A stretch of DNA of 64,000 nt from Bradyrhizobium canariense (GCF_900105125.1 NZ_LT629750.1:3348001-3412000), one strand, 5' to 3'. Shown: positions 8,964-17,860, counted from the stretch's first letter. A program made the numbers and translations. Notes: generated from the letters alone by a model not told the origin.

Positions 8964-10931
8964 TCAAAGACCCATTTTATCGTCCGGATCGAGGGTGACA
9001 GAACGAGCAAGGCCCGGCATCGAGCGGCTCAGGCTGCTCGCCTGCAGGGCATCGGTGTCGCCCTCATCAAGACCAGGATCAAACTCGTTGTCGATAAGCG
9101 GCGCCTTGATCACGACTTCCTCATGTTGCGGCAACTCCGGCTCGCGGCGAATGCCGCCATTCGGGTCACGGTCCCTGCGCTTCAGTGCCGCGTCCGCTAA
9201 GGGTGCAATCGGCGTACGGCCCGACCAATCGTCGGGCTCGGCGACCAGGCTGACCGGACCCGCGTGCGGAGGCTTGATCCGGTGCTGGAATTGCGGATCC
9301 TCGTAGTACCGAACCTTGCGGGCGCGGACCGGGTGGACCCCCGAAACCATCACAATCGCCTCGTTGGGCGAGAGCTGCATGACTTCTCCGGGCGTGAGCA
9401 GCGGGCGCGATGTCTCCTGACGGCTGACCATCAGGTGTCCGAGCCAGGGACTCAGGCGGTGTCCAGCATAGTTCTTCATCGCGCGCATTTCGGTCGCGGT
9501 GCCCAGCGCGTCCGATACGCGCTTGGCCGTGCGCTCGTCATTGGTGGAGAAAGCGATCCGGATATGGCAATTATCGAGAATAGCGTGGTTCGGCCCATAA
9601 GCGCGATCGAGCTGGTTCAGGCTTTGGGTGATCAGAAAGCCACGGATGCCATAGCCGGCCATGAAGGCGAGCTGGCTTTCGAAGAAGTCGAGACGGCCGA
9701 ACGCTGCAAACTCATCGAGCATCAGAAGGAGTTTTTGCCGTCGTCGGTCGGTATCCAGACTCTCGGTCAACCGCCGTCCAATCTGGTTGAGCACGAGCCG
9801 CATCAAGGGTTTTGTGCGGGCGATGTCGGAAGGTGGCACCACAAGGTAGAGCGAAATGGGCCGCGGTCCGTCTACGAGATCGCGGATGCGCCAATCACTT
9901 CGGCCAGTGACCTTAGCGACGACAGGATCGCGGTAGAGTCCCAAGAAACTCATCGTGGTCGATAAAACACCTGAGCGCTCATTTTCGCTCTTGTTGAGGA
10001 GCTCGCGTGCCGCTGATGCCACGACGGGATGAACGCGCTCACCGAGATGCGGGGTCGCCAACATCGCATTCAGCGTTGCCTCGATCGGATGAGAAGGATC
10101 GGACAGGAAGTTCGCGACGCCGGCGAGCGTCTTGTCGGCTTCCGCGTAGAGGACATGCAGAATCGTGCCAACAAGCAAGGAGTGACTGGTCTTCTCCCAA
10201 TGATTTCGGCGTTCGAGCGCGCCTTCGGGATCGACGAGGATGTCGGCGATATTTTGGGCGTCGCGTACCTCGCAGTCACCCTTGCGGATTTCGAGGAGCG
10301 GATTGTAGGCCGCGCTCGCCTGATTGGTCGGGTCGAACAGGAGTACAGGTCCAAATCGGGCGCGCCAACCGGAGGTCAACTTGAAGTTCTCGCCCTTGAT
10401 GTCATGGACGATCGTGGAACTCGGCCAGGTGAGTAGGGTCGGAATGACAAGACCGACGCCCTTGCCCGAACGGGTCGGGGCAAAGCAAAGGACATGCTCG
10501 GGACCGTCGTGCCTGATATAGCGGCCATCAAAGCGGCCGAGGACCACTCCCTCGGCGCCGAGAAGCCCGGCGCGCCGGACCTCCCGTGTATCGGCCCAGC
10601 GCGCCGAGCCGTACGTTGTCACCTGCTGGGCTTCCTTCGCCCGCCACACCGACAGCATGATAGCAATGCCGATAGCGGCAAACCCGCCGCTCGCCGCGAT
10701 GCAGGCGCCCTCGACAAATATCTTCGGCGCGTAGGCGTCGAACTGAAACCACCAGATGAAGAAAGCAAGTGGTTGATACACCGGCCAGAGTCCAACCATG
10801 AACCAGGCGGGCCCGAGCTGCGGTTGGAAGGCGAGACGCCAAGCCGTCCACTCCGTCGCGCCCCAAAGGAACGCGAGCACCACGATTGAGACGAAGAACA
10901 GCTGCCCCCAGAGGATTTTGGTTGCGGACAT
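8964..10931 (-). CDS. traG: Type IV coupling protein TraG/VirD4
   Basis: A 655-residue inner-membrane ATPase that links the relaxosome to a transfer channel. Two N-terminal membrane segments precede the ATPase domain. Walker A is APTRSGKG at about 151-158 and Walker B is LLLMLDEF at about 401-408. I chose the ATG giving MSATKILWGQ, the usual start of rhizobial TraG, 42 codons inside the longest frame; the longer version would overlap the relaxase gene. It lies between the relaxase and RHH genes on the same strand. It looks intact, but no partner mating-pair proteins are in the window. Confidence 0.9.
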   Translation of the reverse strand: MSATKILWGQLFFVSIVVLAFLWGATEWTAWRLAFQPQLGPAWFMVGLWPVYQPLAFFIWWFQFDAYAPKIFVEGACIAASGGFAAIGIAIMLSVWRAKEAQQVTTYGSARWADTREVRRAGLLGAEGVVLGRFDGRYIRHDGPEHVLCFAPTRSGKGVGLVIPTLLTWPSSTIVHDIKGENFKLTSGWRARFGPVLLFDPTNQASAAYNPLLEIRKGDCEVRDAQNIADILVDPEGALERRNHWEKTSHSLLVGTILHVLYAEADKTLAGVANFLSDPSHPIEATLNAMLATPHLGERVHPVVASAARELLNKSENERSGVLSTTMSFLGLYRDPVVAKVTGRSDWRIRDLVDGPRPISLYLVVPPSDIARTKPLMRLVLNQIGRRLTESLDTDRRRQKLLLMLDEFAAFGRLDFFESQLAFMAGYGIRGFLITQSLNQLDRAYGPNHAILDNCHIRIAFSTNDERTAKRVSDALGTATEMRAMKNYAGHRLSPWLGHLMVSRQETSRPLLTPGEVMQLSPNEAIVMVSGVHPVRARKVRYYEDPQFQHRIKPPHAGPVSLVAEPDDWSGRTPIAPLADAALKRRDRDPNGGIRREPELPQHEEVVIKAPLIDNEFDPGLDEGDTDALQASSLSRSMPGLARSVTLDPDDKMGL

Positions 10932-11020
10932 GGAGCCGAGATGCGTCGCCTCACGCACCGGTGCAACGACAATATCCCCGGTATCGCAAGCGCTCGCACC
11001 GCAGCGCAGAGATCGGCGGG

Positions 11021-12748
11021 TCAGAGGGACAGGTCCCGCCTTCGTCCAAAACTCCAATCAACGCGGCTTGGACCGGCGATGCCGTTCACCTGTCTGCCCA
11101 GCTCGCGCTCAAGGGAGGGTGTCCAGGGTACGAGCTGAAAGCCGAGACCGTTGTCGATCATGGCGAACCGGCCGGTGGCAAGCGACAGTCTTCGCCGATA
11201 TACCCCCGAAACGGACTCTCCTGCCTCAGCGGGTAGATGCGCCGATCCAGTTTCCTCGGCAAGGCGCCGACCCACGGTGTCGAGCTCGCGGTTGCGGAGA
11301 GTTTGGACGAGGTTGCGGCCGAGCGTGACCTTGTCTCCATCGCGGCGGGCAAGCCCCTGCTCCGCCAGCGCGTCGATCCTCCGGTCGAGCGCGGCGCGGA
11401 CCTCGGCACCGAAACCGCCGCGTGAGAGATCGGCAGGTTCACGGGCGACCAGGCGCCGGTCAAGCCAGGTGGCCCCTTCCGCCGCCACCTGCTGGTCGAG
11501 ATTGAGGTCCGAGCGGACGGCGAGCGCAATTCGCTGCCGGCCCCTGGTATCCTCGAAGCGACGCAACTCCACAATCCCGCCGGTCGGACCGTCGCCGCTC
11601 GCATCGATGTCCGGGAGTTTGAGGTGATGCACCCGTCCATCAATTCCATCGATGACGGCGAACGCCGTACCGCGGAGCTCGTCGTCGAGCCCGCGTGCTA
11701 TGAGACGACCGATCACGGGTTCGCCATGGCTTTCGCCTTCGAGCGCCCAGGAAGATGGCGCGCGGGGTGCGCCGTCTTTTGCGATTGTCTTGTGCAACCG
11801 CTTGATGATATCGCCGCGTTCCCCAAGCGCACGCAAGCGTGGTTCCGCATCGTCGGCAAGGACCCAACACGAGGAGCCGGCTGGCTCAGCAAGCCCCAAT
11901 CGCTCGAGCGTCCGCATCCGGCCAATCCGGATCTCCCGCAACGAGTCGCGCGCGGCGTCGCTCTTCGGCCGAAGATCCACCACCCCCTCAGCCCCTCTCG
12001 CTTCCCGGGCAATCACCTGATCGAGTTTCGTCCAGCGTTCCGCAGTCACCTCCGCCTCAAGACCCCGTTGGATCTCCAGCTCCGATCGCGGACCTAGCTC
12101 GCGCGTGACGAGGTCGCCGGCGCGGGCGCGCAAGCCCTTTCCGATATAATCGCGGCTTATGACGAGGTCAGAGCCATCATCCGCGCGGCCGCGCACGAGG
12201 ATGTGGATATGGGGATGCTCGGTATTCCAGTGGTCGACCGCGACCCAATCGAGCCGCGTACCAAGATCACGCGAGGCTTGATGCAGGAGTTCGCGGGTAA
12301 AGCTCCGCAGGCTTTCCAACTCGCTCGCCTCATCCGGCGAGACAATAAACCGGAAATGATGCCGATCGCCGTCACAGCGTTCGGCGAAAGCCCGGCCGTC
12401 TGCATCGTCCCCGGCGGCATCGAAGACTTTGCCGGGTGATCCATCACGAGTGACCCCGTCCCGCTTGAGATAACCGATATGGGCTCTCAGTGCCCCCGGC
12501 GACCTCATCCGACGAACGACACGCGCCTTGACCACGGCGCCGCGGGCGCGATTACCGAGTAGCCGTGCCGCGGCAATGCTCGCCGCACGGCCGCGCCCGA
12601 AAGATCCGCCCTTCCTAATCCCGCCGCGTGAGAGACCGCCTGCCTTCTGTGCGGCTTTGAGGGCCTGCGCGAGAAACGGCTTTGTCTTGGGCGCGCGCGT
12701 CGAACGGATTCGCCCTGGACGGATACGCAGATCGTCCTTGCGAGTCAT
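11021..12748 (-). CDS. Relaxase/mobilization nuclease with DUF3363 region
   Basis: A 575-residue relaxase that would nick and covalently hold the transfer origin. The metal-binding histidines are in EHPHIHILVRG (His178, 180 and 182), preceded by HHFRFIVSP, which supports an HUH-type nuclease fold; a tyrosine in HIGYLKRDG near residue 93 is a candidate nucleophile. The C-terminal half matches the DUF3363 region found in these rhizobial relaxases. The ATG giving MTRKDDLRIRPGRIRS is preferred, with GGGGCGG upstream. Its oriT was not located; the 200 bp upstream is the first place to look. Confidence 0.85.
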   Translation of the reverse strand: MTRKDDLRIRPGRIRSTRAPKTKPFLAQALKAAQKAGGLSRGGIRKGGSFGRGRAASIAAARLLGNRARGAVVKARVVRRMRSPGALRAHIGYLKRDGVTRDGSPGKVFDAAGDDADGRAFAERCDGDRHHFRFIVSPDEASELESLRSFTRELLHQASRDLGTRLDWVAVDHWNTEHPHIHILVRGRADDGSDLVISRDYIGKGLRARAGDLVTRELGPRSELEIQRGLEAEVTAERWTKLDQVIAREARGAEGVVDLRPKSDAARDSLREIRIGRMRTLERLGLAEPAGSSCWVLADDAEPRLRALGERGDIIKRLHKTIAKDGAPRAPSSWALEGESHGEPVIGRLIARGLDDELRGTAFAVIDGIDGRVHHLKLPDIDASGDGPTGGIVELRRFEDTRGRQRIALAVRSDLNLDQQVAAEGATWLDRRLVAREPADLSRGGFGAEVRAALDRRIDALAEQGLARRDGDKVTLGRNLVQTLRNRELDTVGRRLAEETGSAHLPAEAGESVSGVYRRRLSLATGRFAMIDNGLGFQLVPWTPSLERELGRQVNGIAGPSRVDWSFGRRRDLSL

Positions 12749-12989
12749 CGTATCCGCCCCAATGTGTCGAAAACCGAGGAAGAACAACGCGCTAGTAAAA
12801 ATGGCAAGTTGTGCCGGGTCTTCGCAATGTTTCCAGTATGGTTGAATTTGCTAGCAATTCCCAACCGACCGACCCGCCGCACCTTGCGGCTTTTATCCTG
12901 CCATCCGTGGCTGGTATCTCCCCGCACCCACCGCATCCCATCAGAACACGCAATGACCAACGACAAATTGCGATGAAGCACGATCTGGA

Positions 12990-13895
12990 TCATTGCGATC
13001 GGGCCTCGCTGGCATGGTGCACAAACAAGTTGCCCGACTGCGGTACGAGAGCGGATAGATCGACAACAGGACGAACGTTTGACGGACGGTCTGGTCGCGC
13101 ACCAGGCGATGGGCGATTGTCGGAGGAACTGCTCGCAGAACGCACAATGAATAGCGGTGAACGAGCCAACGTGAGTGATTCCGCGACAGCAACAATCTTT
13201 CCGTTAACTCGTTTGCCTCCGATCATTGGCGCGAGTATCGCGACATAATCCTGGGTCTCCTCCGGCAACGATCGACCGGTCGCCAGATGGCTCTCGTAGC
13301 GTGCTGGCCCTGAATTGTACGCAGCGAGGAAACCCGGCGTGCCGTATCGTTGGTAGAGTTCGCGGATGTAGGCGGCGCCAGCCAGGATGTTGTCGCGCGG
13401 ATCGTAGGGATCAGCACCAAGATCATATCGAGCGCGCAAATCTGACCACGTCTGCGGCATGATCTGCATCAGCCCCATCGCACCTTTTCGCGATCGCGCC
13501 CGCAGGTCGCCGGCGCTCTCGACGCGCATCACTGACCATATCCAATGCTCCGGCACGGCGAAGCGTTTGGACGCCTCGGTGATGAAGGCCGCAAAGGGAT
13601 CGACAGGTCGGCTGTTCGCTCGATGCGTGCCAGACATCGCTCGCTCTGCATGCGCCACAACGCCGAACAGCATTGGTGATACGAAAATCGCGACTGTGCA
13701 CGCTATCGCCCCGAGAGATCGCAAGGCTGCCATCGTGCTCGCCGCCGTCAAGGGTGAAGCGCTATCGCGCCGGCCTGGCGGCCGCCCTTGACCGCCGCTG
13801 CGCGCGATGGCCGTCACAGGCATGGTCGGGACGGAGGAATGGTGCTGCGTTCGATCGAACAGAGGAATGACAGATTTTTCGGAACGGACGATCAC
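12990..13895 (-). CDS. Lytic transglycosylase of the transfer module
   Basis: A peptidoglycan-cleaving enzyme that would open the wall for a transfer apparatus. The SLT domain shows RVESAGD with catalytic Glu at about 126, KGAMGLMQIMPQTW and AAYNSGP. A hydrophobic stretch at about 61-80 is a membrane anchor or late signal peptide. I chose a GTG at 13895: AGGGAGGAG ends in the stop of traF and sits five bases before it, so translation is coupled to traF. An ATG at 13733, right before the hydrophobic stretch, would give a conventional signal peptide and is the main alternative. Confidence 0.82.
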   Translation of the reverse strand: MIVRSEKSVIPLFDRTQHHSSVPTMPVTAIARSGGQGRPPGRRDSASPLTAASTMAALRSLGAIACTVAIFVSPMLFGVVAHAERAMSGTHRANSRPVDPFAAFITEASKRFAVPEHWIWSVMRVESAGDLRARSRKGAMGLMQIMPQTWSDLRARYDLGADPYDPRDNILAGAAYIRELYQRYGTPGFLAAYNSGPARYESHLATGRSLPEETQDYVAILAPMIGGKRVNGKIVAVAESLTLARSPLFIVRSASSSSDNRPSPGARPDRPSNVRPVVDLSALVPQSGNLFVHHASEARSQ

Positions 13896-13897
13896 GA

Positions 13898-14407
13898 TTA
13901 CTCCTCCCTGGTCCACACAGGCAGTGCCTTGCCGATGACGGAAGAGTTCGGAACAAAGCCAAAGTAGCGACCGTCCAGAGAATCTTCCGATTGCCAGTTC
14001 ATGAGAAAGAGCTCGTCCGCCCCGACAGCGTGACATCCCTGCCAGACAGGCAAGGGACGGCCGCGTCTGTCACATGACAGCGCATCTCCCACGTCGATCC
14101 CGTCGACGGAGATCGTCAGCCCTTTCCTGCAGACCGTCTGTCCCGGAAGCGCCAACACGCGCTTGAGCATGGGAACGCCGATCGGCAGGTAGCCGTTCAG
14201 ATCGAGAAAGGTCGCAAGCGGCTCCGGCGGTCGGACGGCCACGAGTTCGGTGACGGCAAGCCTGCCAACAGGCTCCAGTTGGTAGAGACCGACCGGAACA
14301 CTCTTCGACGCGTTCCAAATATAGGCCGGCGTTGCCTCTCCGATCGTCGACAGGACAAGAGCCACGGCTGTGAACGTCATCAGAATTATCGCTGTCCGGC
14401 TTCTCAT
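13898..14407 (-). CDS. traF: S26-family signal peptidase TraF
   Basis: A 169-residue membrane peptidase of the conjugative TraF type, which matures the transfer pilin. One N-terminal membrane helix is followed by the catalytic Ser36 in SVPVGLYQ and the general-base Lys82 in LKRVLALPGQ. The start is fixed by an ATGA overlap with the stop of the DUF2840 gene upstream, nine codons inside the longest frame. It lies in an unbroken minus-strand run DUF2840-traF-transglycosylase. The pilin substrate (TrbC) is not in this window. Confidence 0.9.
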   Translation of the reverse strand: MRSRTAIILMTFTAVALVLSTIGEATPAYIWNASKSVPVGLYQLEPVGRLAVTELVAVRPPEPLATFLDLNGYLPIGVPMLKRVLALPGQTVCRKGLTISVDGIDVGDALSCDRRGRPLPVWQGCHAVGADELFLMNWQSEDSLDGRYFGFVPNSSVIGKALPVWTREE

Positions 14408-14868
14408 GGCGCGATTCTCCGCCGACGCAGCCATGCCTGATGGCGCCCTCGGGTGTACGGCCGCGGCGTCTCATTCACCGACAAGCGGTTGTGGACGTGA
14501 TGCCAATAGTCGAACGCGACGTCGGCCGGATGGATGTCGAGCGCCTCCACTGCATCAATCAATTGCAGCACACGCTCGACTTTCGGCCAGCCGGTTAGCC
14601 GTAACAAAATGTCACCACCGGGGGTGACCCAAGGCACCGTCGAATAGCGCTGTCCGGGCGTCGCGGCGCGCAGAATGTCGACACGCGACATGACCGTGCC
14701 GAAATCGTTGGACGCCCATCGAACGAACGCAAAGATTGTGCCGGGCGCGAATGACAGGATGCGCCGGCGCCGGTCAATGATCCTTTCCGCCACCGCGCGG
14801 CCGAACCGAATTCGATTCTCGATACGCTTTTCGAGCCACAATAGTTCGACCGTCGTGAGGTCAGTCAC
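14404..14868 (-). CDS. DUF2840 protein of the mobilization module
   Basis: A 154-residue protein of the DUF2840 family, found almost always beside traF in rhizobial integrative elements; its function is unknown. It is basic, rich in Arg at both ends (RRRRIL, then WLRRRRIAP) and contains FVRWASNDFGTV and LDIHPADVAFDYWHHV, which I recognise as family features. The start is a GTG with a strong GGAGG five bases upstream. The stop overlaps the traF start. Confidence 0.85.
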   Translation of the reverse strand: MTDLTTVELLWLEKRIENRIRFGRAVAERIIDRRRRILSFAPGTIFAFVRWASNDFGTVMSRVDILRAATPGQRYSTVPWVTPGGDILLRLTGWPKVERVLQLIDAVEALDIHPADVAFDYWHHVHNRLSVNETPRPYTRGRHQAWLRRRRIAP

Positions 14869-14997
14869 GTCGTCCTCCGGAGTTTGTAGAGGGAAGATTG
14901 GGGAAGATCAGGCTCTGCGCCCGTTACGACCGCTTGTTGGCGGCAGCTTCGGCCAAGCGAACGCCCGGCAGGTGCATGTGGCTTTGCGGCCAGCGCG

Positions 14998-15006
14998 CTA
15001 TCCACA
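14998..15006 (+). promoter_or_regulatory. DnaA-box-like sequence near repA
   Basis: CTATCCACA differs from the consensus TTATCCACA only at its first base. It lies about 105 bp from the iteron-like repeats and 175 bp after repA, in a stretch without genes. A single near-match can arise by chance, so this supports an origin only together with the repeats. Confidence 0.35.
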
Positions 15007-15111
15007 GCGTGACGGGAGGCGCTATCCGTTAGAAGGAATCCGAAGGGTTCAAGGTTAGGAAAGTTACGGAGCCGACAAGGTATTGAGCGCCAACGAGTTA
15101 GCTCCGATTCC

Positions 15112-15175
15112 GGTCCCTGATAGCACGAGGATCGGGTCCCCGATGGCACGACAGTCGCGGTCCCCGATAGCACGA
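15112..15175. repeat. Three iteron-like direct repeats next to repA
   Basis: Three 17-bp copies of GGTCCCYGATRGCACGA start at 15112, 15135 and 15159, that is at 23- and 24-bp spacing, about two helical turns. They lie directly after the repA stop, in the 313-bp gene-free stretch between repA and DUF2840. Spacing and position fit RepA-binding iterons of a replication origin or an autoregulatory site. No AT-rich melting region is obvious. Confidence 0.7.
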
Positions 15176-15181
15176 GATGAT

Positions 15182-16069
15182 TCACAGGCTGCCTCCTGAC
15201 GGAGGAACGAGCCCGCGCTTGCGTAACCGCTCCGCAAGGGCATCGATCAGAATGGGCGCGAAGTTCAGTCGCTCTGCACCGCGATGATCATGCGTGATGA
15301 CCAGCCGGTAGCCGGGCAATGTCTGGCGGTGGACGATCTCGCGCAGGTCGTAGGCGAAGTGCTTGAGTGGTGAGAGGCTCCCGGACTTGGCGTGGAGATG
15401 TACAAGATCAAAACTCCAGCCGCCCTGCTGGCGACCGCCATGCTTGCGCACCAGGCGATAGAGCCAGCGCTCCAATCCCCCCGTTAGGTCGAAGTACGCG
15501 CGGTCGATCGTAAGGACGAGCGCTTCATTCAGTACGCCTGAATAGAACCAATCGGGAAGGATCAGCTCGAGTCCTCTGGCGTTGCCGTGCACATCGGCCG
15601 TCTCCTTCCACTCATTGATCCAGGAGAAGCGATGCCGTCGGCGTTCCGTCGGCTGGCGGATCGAGGTCATCACGGTGGTCGACTGCAGCCGGTCGAGTGC
15701 AGCCTTGAGGCGGTCGTAGTCGCGCACGCCAGTGCCACGACCGACAAAGGTCAGGATTTCGTATGGCGTTGCCGCCATCAGACGGGACGTCTTAAGGCCG
15801 GCATCGCGGGCCTCCACGATTTGTGAGGCGGCCCAGATCAGAACGTCCGCGTCCCAGATCGTCGCCATGCCGTGTTCCGGCACGGCTTCAACCCGAATGG
15901 TGATGGCTCCGGCGCGGAAATCGATCGGTGTGACGCGCTTGGACTTCGCCAATGAAAAGAATGGATAGGCCATCAAATCCTGCGCATCGCGCGGCGCCAG
16001 ATCGCCCGGCAACGCGCGAAACAGGTCGAGTTGGTCGCGCTCCGATCGATGCCTTCGGGATGCTGACAC
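15182..16069 (-). CDS. repA: Plasmid-type replication initiator RepA
   Basis: A 295-residue initiator of the RepA family carried by alphaproteobacterial plasmids and integrative elements. The start region SERDQLDLFRALPGDLAPRD and the following DLMAYPFFSLAKSKR are characteristic. It would bind the three iteron-like repeats just beyond its stop. I chose a GTG at 16069 with GGAG upstream, 17 bp after the AlpA-like gene; the longer frame overlaps that gene. Many related modules have a parA between repA and DUF2840; it is missing here. Confidence 0.88.
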   Translation of the reverse strand: MSASRRHRSERDQLDLFRALPGDLAPRDAQDLMAYPFFSLAKSKRVTPIDFRAGAITIRVEAVPEHGMATIWDADVLIWAASQIVEARDAGLKTSRLMAATPYEILTFVGRGTGVRDYDRLKAALDRLQSTTVMTSIRQPTERRRHRFSWINEWKETADVHGNARGLELILPDWFYSGVLNEALVLTIDRAYFDLTGGLERWLYRLVRKHGGRQQGGWSFDLVHLHAKSGSLSPLKHFAYDLREIVHRQTLPGYRLVITHDHRGAERLNFAPILIDALAERLRKRGLVPPSGGSL

Positions 16070-16086
16070 ATTGCACTCCGCTTGCG

Positions 16087-16368
16087 TCAGCGCCGCGACT
16101 TGCCGGCGTAAGGAATGGGCGCGGCCTGCCGTTTGGCCGGCAGTACCGTTCCGTTGCCGGGATCGGAGGTTGATGTCTTGGTCCCGCGGTCGGCCCACGC
16201 CTTGAGATCGTCGAGTGCGTAGACGACACGACCGCCGATCTTTCGGTAGGCAGGACCAGTGCCATAGGTCCGATGTTTTTCCAGCGTGCGGCCCGAGAGA
16301 CTGAGGAACCGAGCAGCTTCGGGCGTGCGCAGGTAACGCGGCGGCAAGCCGGCGTTCGGATCGGACAT
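16087..16368 (-). CDS. AlpA/excisionase-like helix-turn-helix protein
   Basis: A 93-residue protein with a MerR-like HTH_17 domain: YLRTPEAARFLSLSGRTLEKHRTYGTGPAY, then RVVYALDDLKAWAD. Such small proteins act as excisionases or regulators of element genes. It starts at an ATG with GGAG eight bases upstream and precedes repA by 17 bp, so it is probably co-transcribed and may regulate repA. The C-terminal tail is basic and proline-rich. Confidence 0.85.
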   Translation of the reverse strand: MSDPNAGLPPRYLRTPEAARFLSLSGRTLEKHRTYGTGPAYRKIGGRVVYALDDLKAWADRGTKTSTSDPGNGTVLPAKRQAAPIPYAGKSRR

Positions 16369-16499
16369 TGGAGAAGCTCCGTGATCGTCTGGAGCGCCGT
16401 CGCGGATGACGGCGCGTTGGCGGCTACGATCGCGGAGAGGACGGGCAGAGAGGGATGCCGAAGAAAGGGGGATCGGTTTTCGATACCCCCGTCGAGCTT

Positions 16500-17123
16500 C
16501 TATTCTTTGCGAGGTGGTGGCCGCAGCAGTGCGCGATAGCCGCCACGCATCAGGGCGAGGCCGGTTTGAACCAGGCGAATGGTTCGATTACGCAGGTCGT
16601 GGGTTTTCCAGGCGCGTTCGGGAATCTGTCTGGCGCCAAACAGGACTTCCGCGATTTCGCGGTACGTACCGCCGTCCATCCGCGCATCGAGGGCGCGAAG
16701 CGCCAGCGCCAGGCGACGGCGGCGCTGCGCGGAAAACACATGCAACGGCGGTCCCGCTGGACGGTCGTTCAGGGCTCGCCACAGCCGACGTGCTGCGTGC
16801 GCACGAAATTCGAAGTCGCGGTCAAGCTGAAGCTCGACCGCATAGGCTTCGGCGATGACTGGTGTTTCCTTCAACCACACACGGTGTTCGACGCCGCGCA
16901 GATACAGCACGGCGTACCAGCCATCGGGCGCTTGCCGCAGTTCTCCCGCGGTCAATTCGCCCAGCTTAAGGCTGACGCGGGTGTCCGCGCTGAACGGCAG
17001 CGCGGGACGAACTGGGATCACCGTCGGCAAGACCTCCGGCGCCCAAAACACTATCTGCTCAGAGAAAGATTGGCCGGGGTTAGCTTCGAAAACACAGGCC
17101 CCATTTTTGGCGGAACTCCGCAC
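16500..17123 (-). CDS. DUF2285 (RovC-like DNA-binding) protein, probably the 3' part of a frameshifted gene
   Basis: A 207-residue frame with the C-terminal DUF2285/RovC DNA-binding domain: RRRRLALALRALDARMDGGTYREIAEVLFG, then a helix ending LALMRGGYRALLR. The N-terminal residues (SEQIVFWAPEVLPTV) continue a region that in intact relatives follows a DUF6499 segment. That segment is encoded in another frame at 17080-17265 and overlaps this one. A one-base shift near 17085-17095 would join them into one protein of about 260 residues. As written, translation would need the weak GTG at 17123. Confidence 0.65.
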   Translation of the reverse strand: MRSSAKNGACVFEANPGQSFSEQIVFWAPEVLPTVIPVRPALPFSADTRVSLKLGELTAGELRQAPDGWYAVLYLRGVEHRVWLKETPVIAEAYAVELQLDRDFEFRAHAARRLWRALNDRPAGPPLHVFSAQRRRRLALALRALDARMDGGTYREIAEVLFGARQIPERAWKTHDLRNRTIRLVQTGLALMRGGYRALLRPPPRKE

Positions 17124-17265
17124 TCACAGCGGAGATCCGCGAAATGCCGTGATAGTCCTGTTGATAGTTTGGATTGCGACGCAGGCACTCCCAGGCAAAT
17201 CCGGTAATCTCCGCATCTTGAGCGCGGTCGTAACCATTCGCCGACCTCCAATCAAACCCAGACAT
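17080..17265 (-). CDS. DUF6499-type N-terminal fragment, frameshifted from the DUF2285 gene
   Basis: A 61-codon frame starting MSGFDWRSANGYDR and continuing to FAWECLRRNPNYQQDYHG and EFRQKWGLCF, a conserved N-terminal module of rhizobial regulators that carry DUF2285 behind it. It ends FRS-stop where the other frame carries EANPGQSFSEQIVF. Skipping one base at the stop restores a continuous reading frame. It may be a separate small protein, as some relatives are, or the front half of a pseudogene. Confidence 0.6.
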   Translation of the reverse strand: MSGFDWRSANGYDRAQDAEITGFAWECLRRNPNYQQDYHGISRISAVSAEFRQKWGLCFRS

Positions 17266-17419
17266 TCGCGTCCCCACTTCTTACTGCGAGAAATTGCAGC
17301 GCGATATTTCTGATCAGTAGAGGTTGTGGAAGTACCCGATCATGCATCACATGATGCAATTAGAACGATCTCCGATACTGGAGGGAGCTTTTTCTAATGG
17401 GACTTGGAAAGCGAGATGA

Positions 17420-17704
17420 TTATTCTGAATTAGAGGCGCCACCCCGTAGCAAATCGCGATATCCCTGCTCTGTCATCCATTTCGCGCGGGTCAGGTGGCT
17501 ATCGAACGCAATTCTTGCACGTACGGATTCAAGTTCCGGATCGATATGGAGCACAAGCCGGGTCACCTCGCGCCAATCTGCACCCTCCGCGTCGGCATCA
17601 AGCAGCCGTAGATAGGTGATGATGTGCTCCTCGTCGTATGTGGTCAGGGCCGAATTTGTCGGCGCCACATCGGCAACGTCAGGATCGAGCGGCGGCTTTT
17701 TCAT
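17420..17704 (-). CDS. Short DUF2285-like DNA-binding protein
   Basis: A 94-residue protein with the pattern HIITYLRLLDADAEGADWREVTRLVLHIDP, then AKWMTEQGYRDLLRGG. This parallels the last part of the larger DUF2285 protein nearby, so I read it as a minimal RovC-type DNA-binding domain. The ATG at 17704 has GGAG five bases upstream; the longer frame to 17941 runs into the divergent XRE gene and is not used. It is divergent from that regulator, which may control it. Confidence 0.78.
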   Translation of the reverse strand: MKKPPLDPDVADVAPTNSALTTYDEEHIITYLRLLDADAEGADWREVTRLVLHIDPELESVRARIAFDSHLTRAKWMTEQGYRDLLRGGASNSE

Positions 17705-17802
17705 AAATCTCCACGCCTTAGTTCTGCCAATTTCTAGAACAGCGCCACAGCCGCTGGAAGGGGTGGAAAGGTTAAACTTTAGTGCGCAACAACGGTCGCC
17801 CC

Positions 17803-17840
17803 GTATTTTGTCGAGAATACTCCGTGGTGAAATACTCTTC
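17803..17840. promoter_or_regulatory. Repeats between divergent XRE and DUF2285 genes (candidate operator)
   Basis: An inverted repeat GTATT-N8-AATAC spans 17803-17820. The half-site AATACTC in its right arm recurs at about 17832-17838 in GAAATACTC, just before the XRE start. Small XRE regulators commonly bind paired sites in their own promoter. The assignment is from position and symmetry only. Confidence 0.4.
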
Positions 17841-17860
17841 AAGAACGTGGCCTCTCGCGT

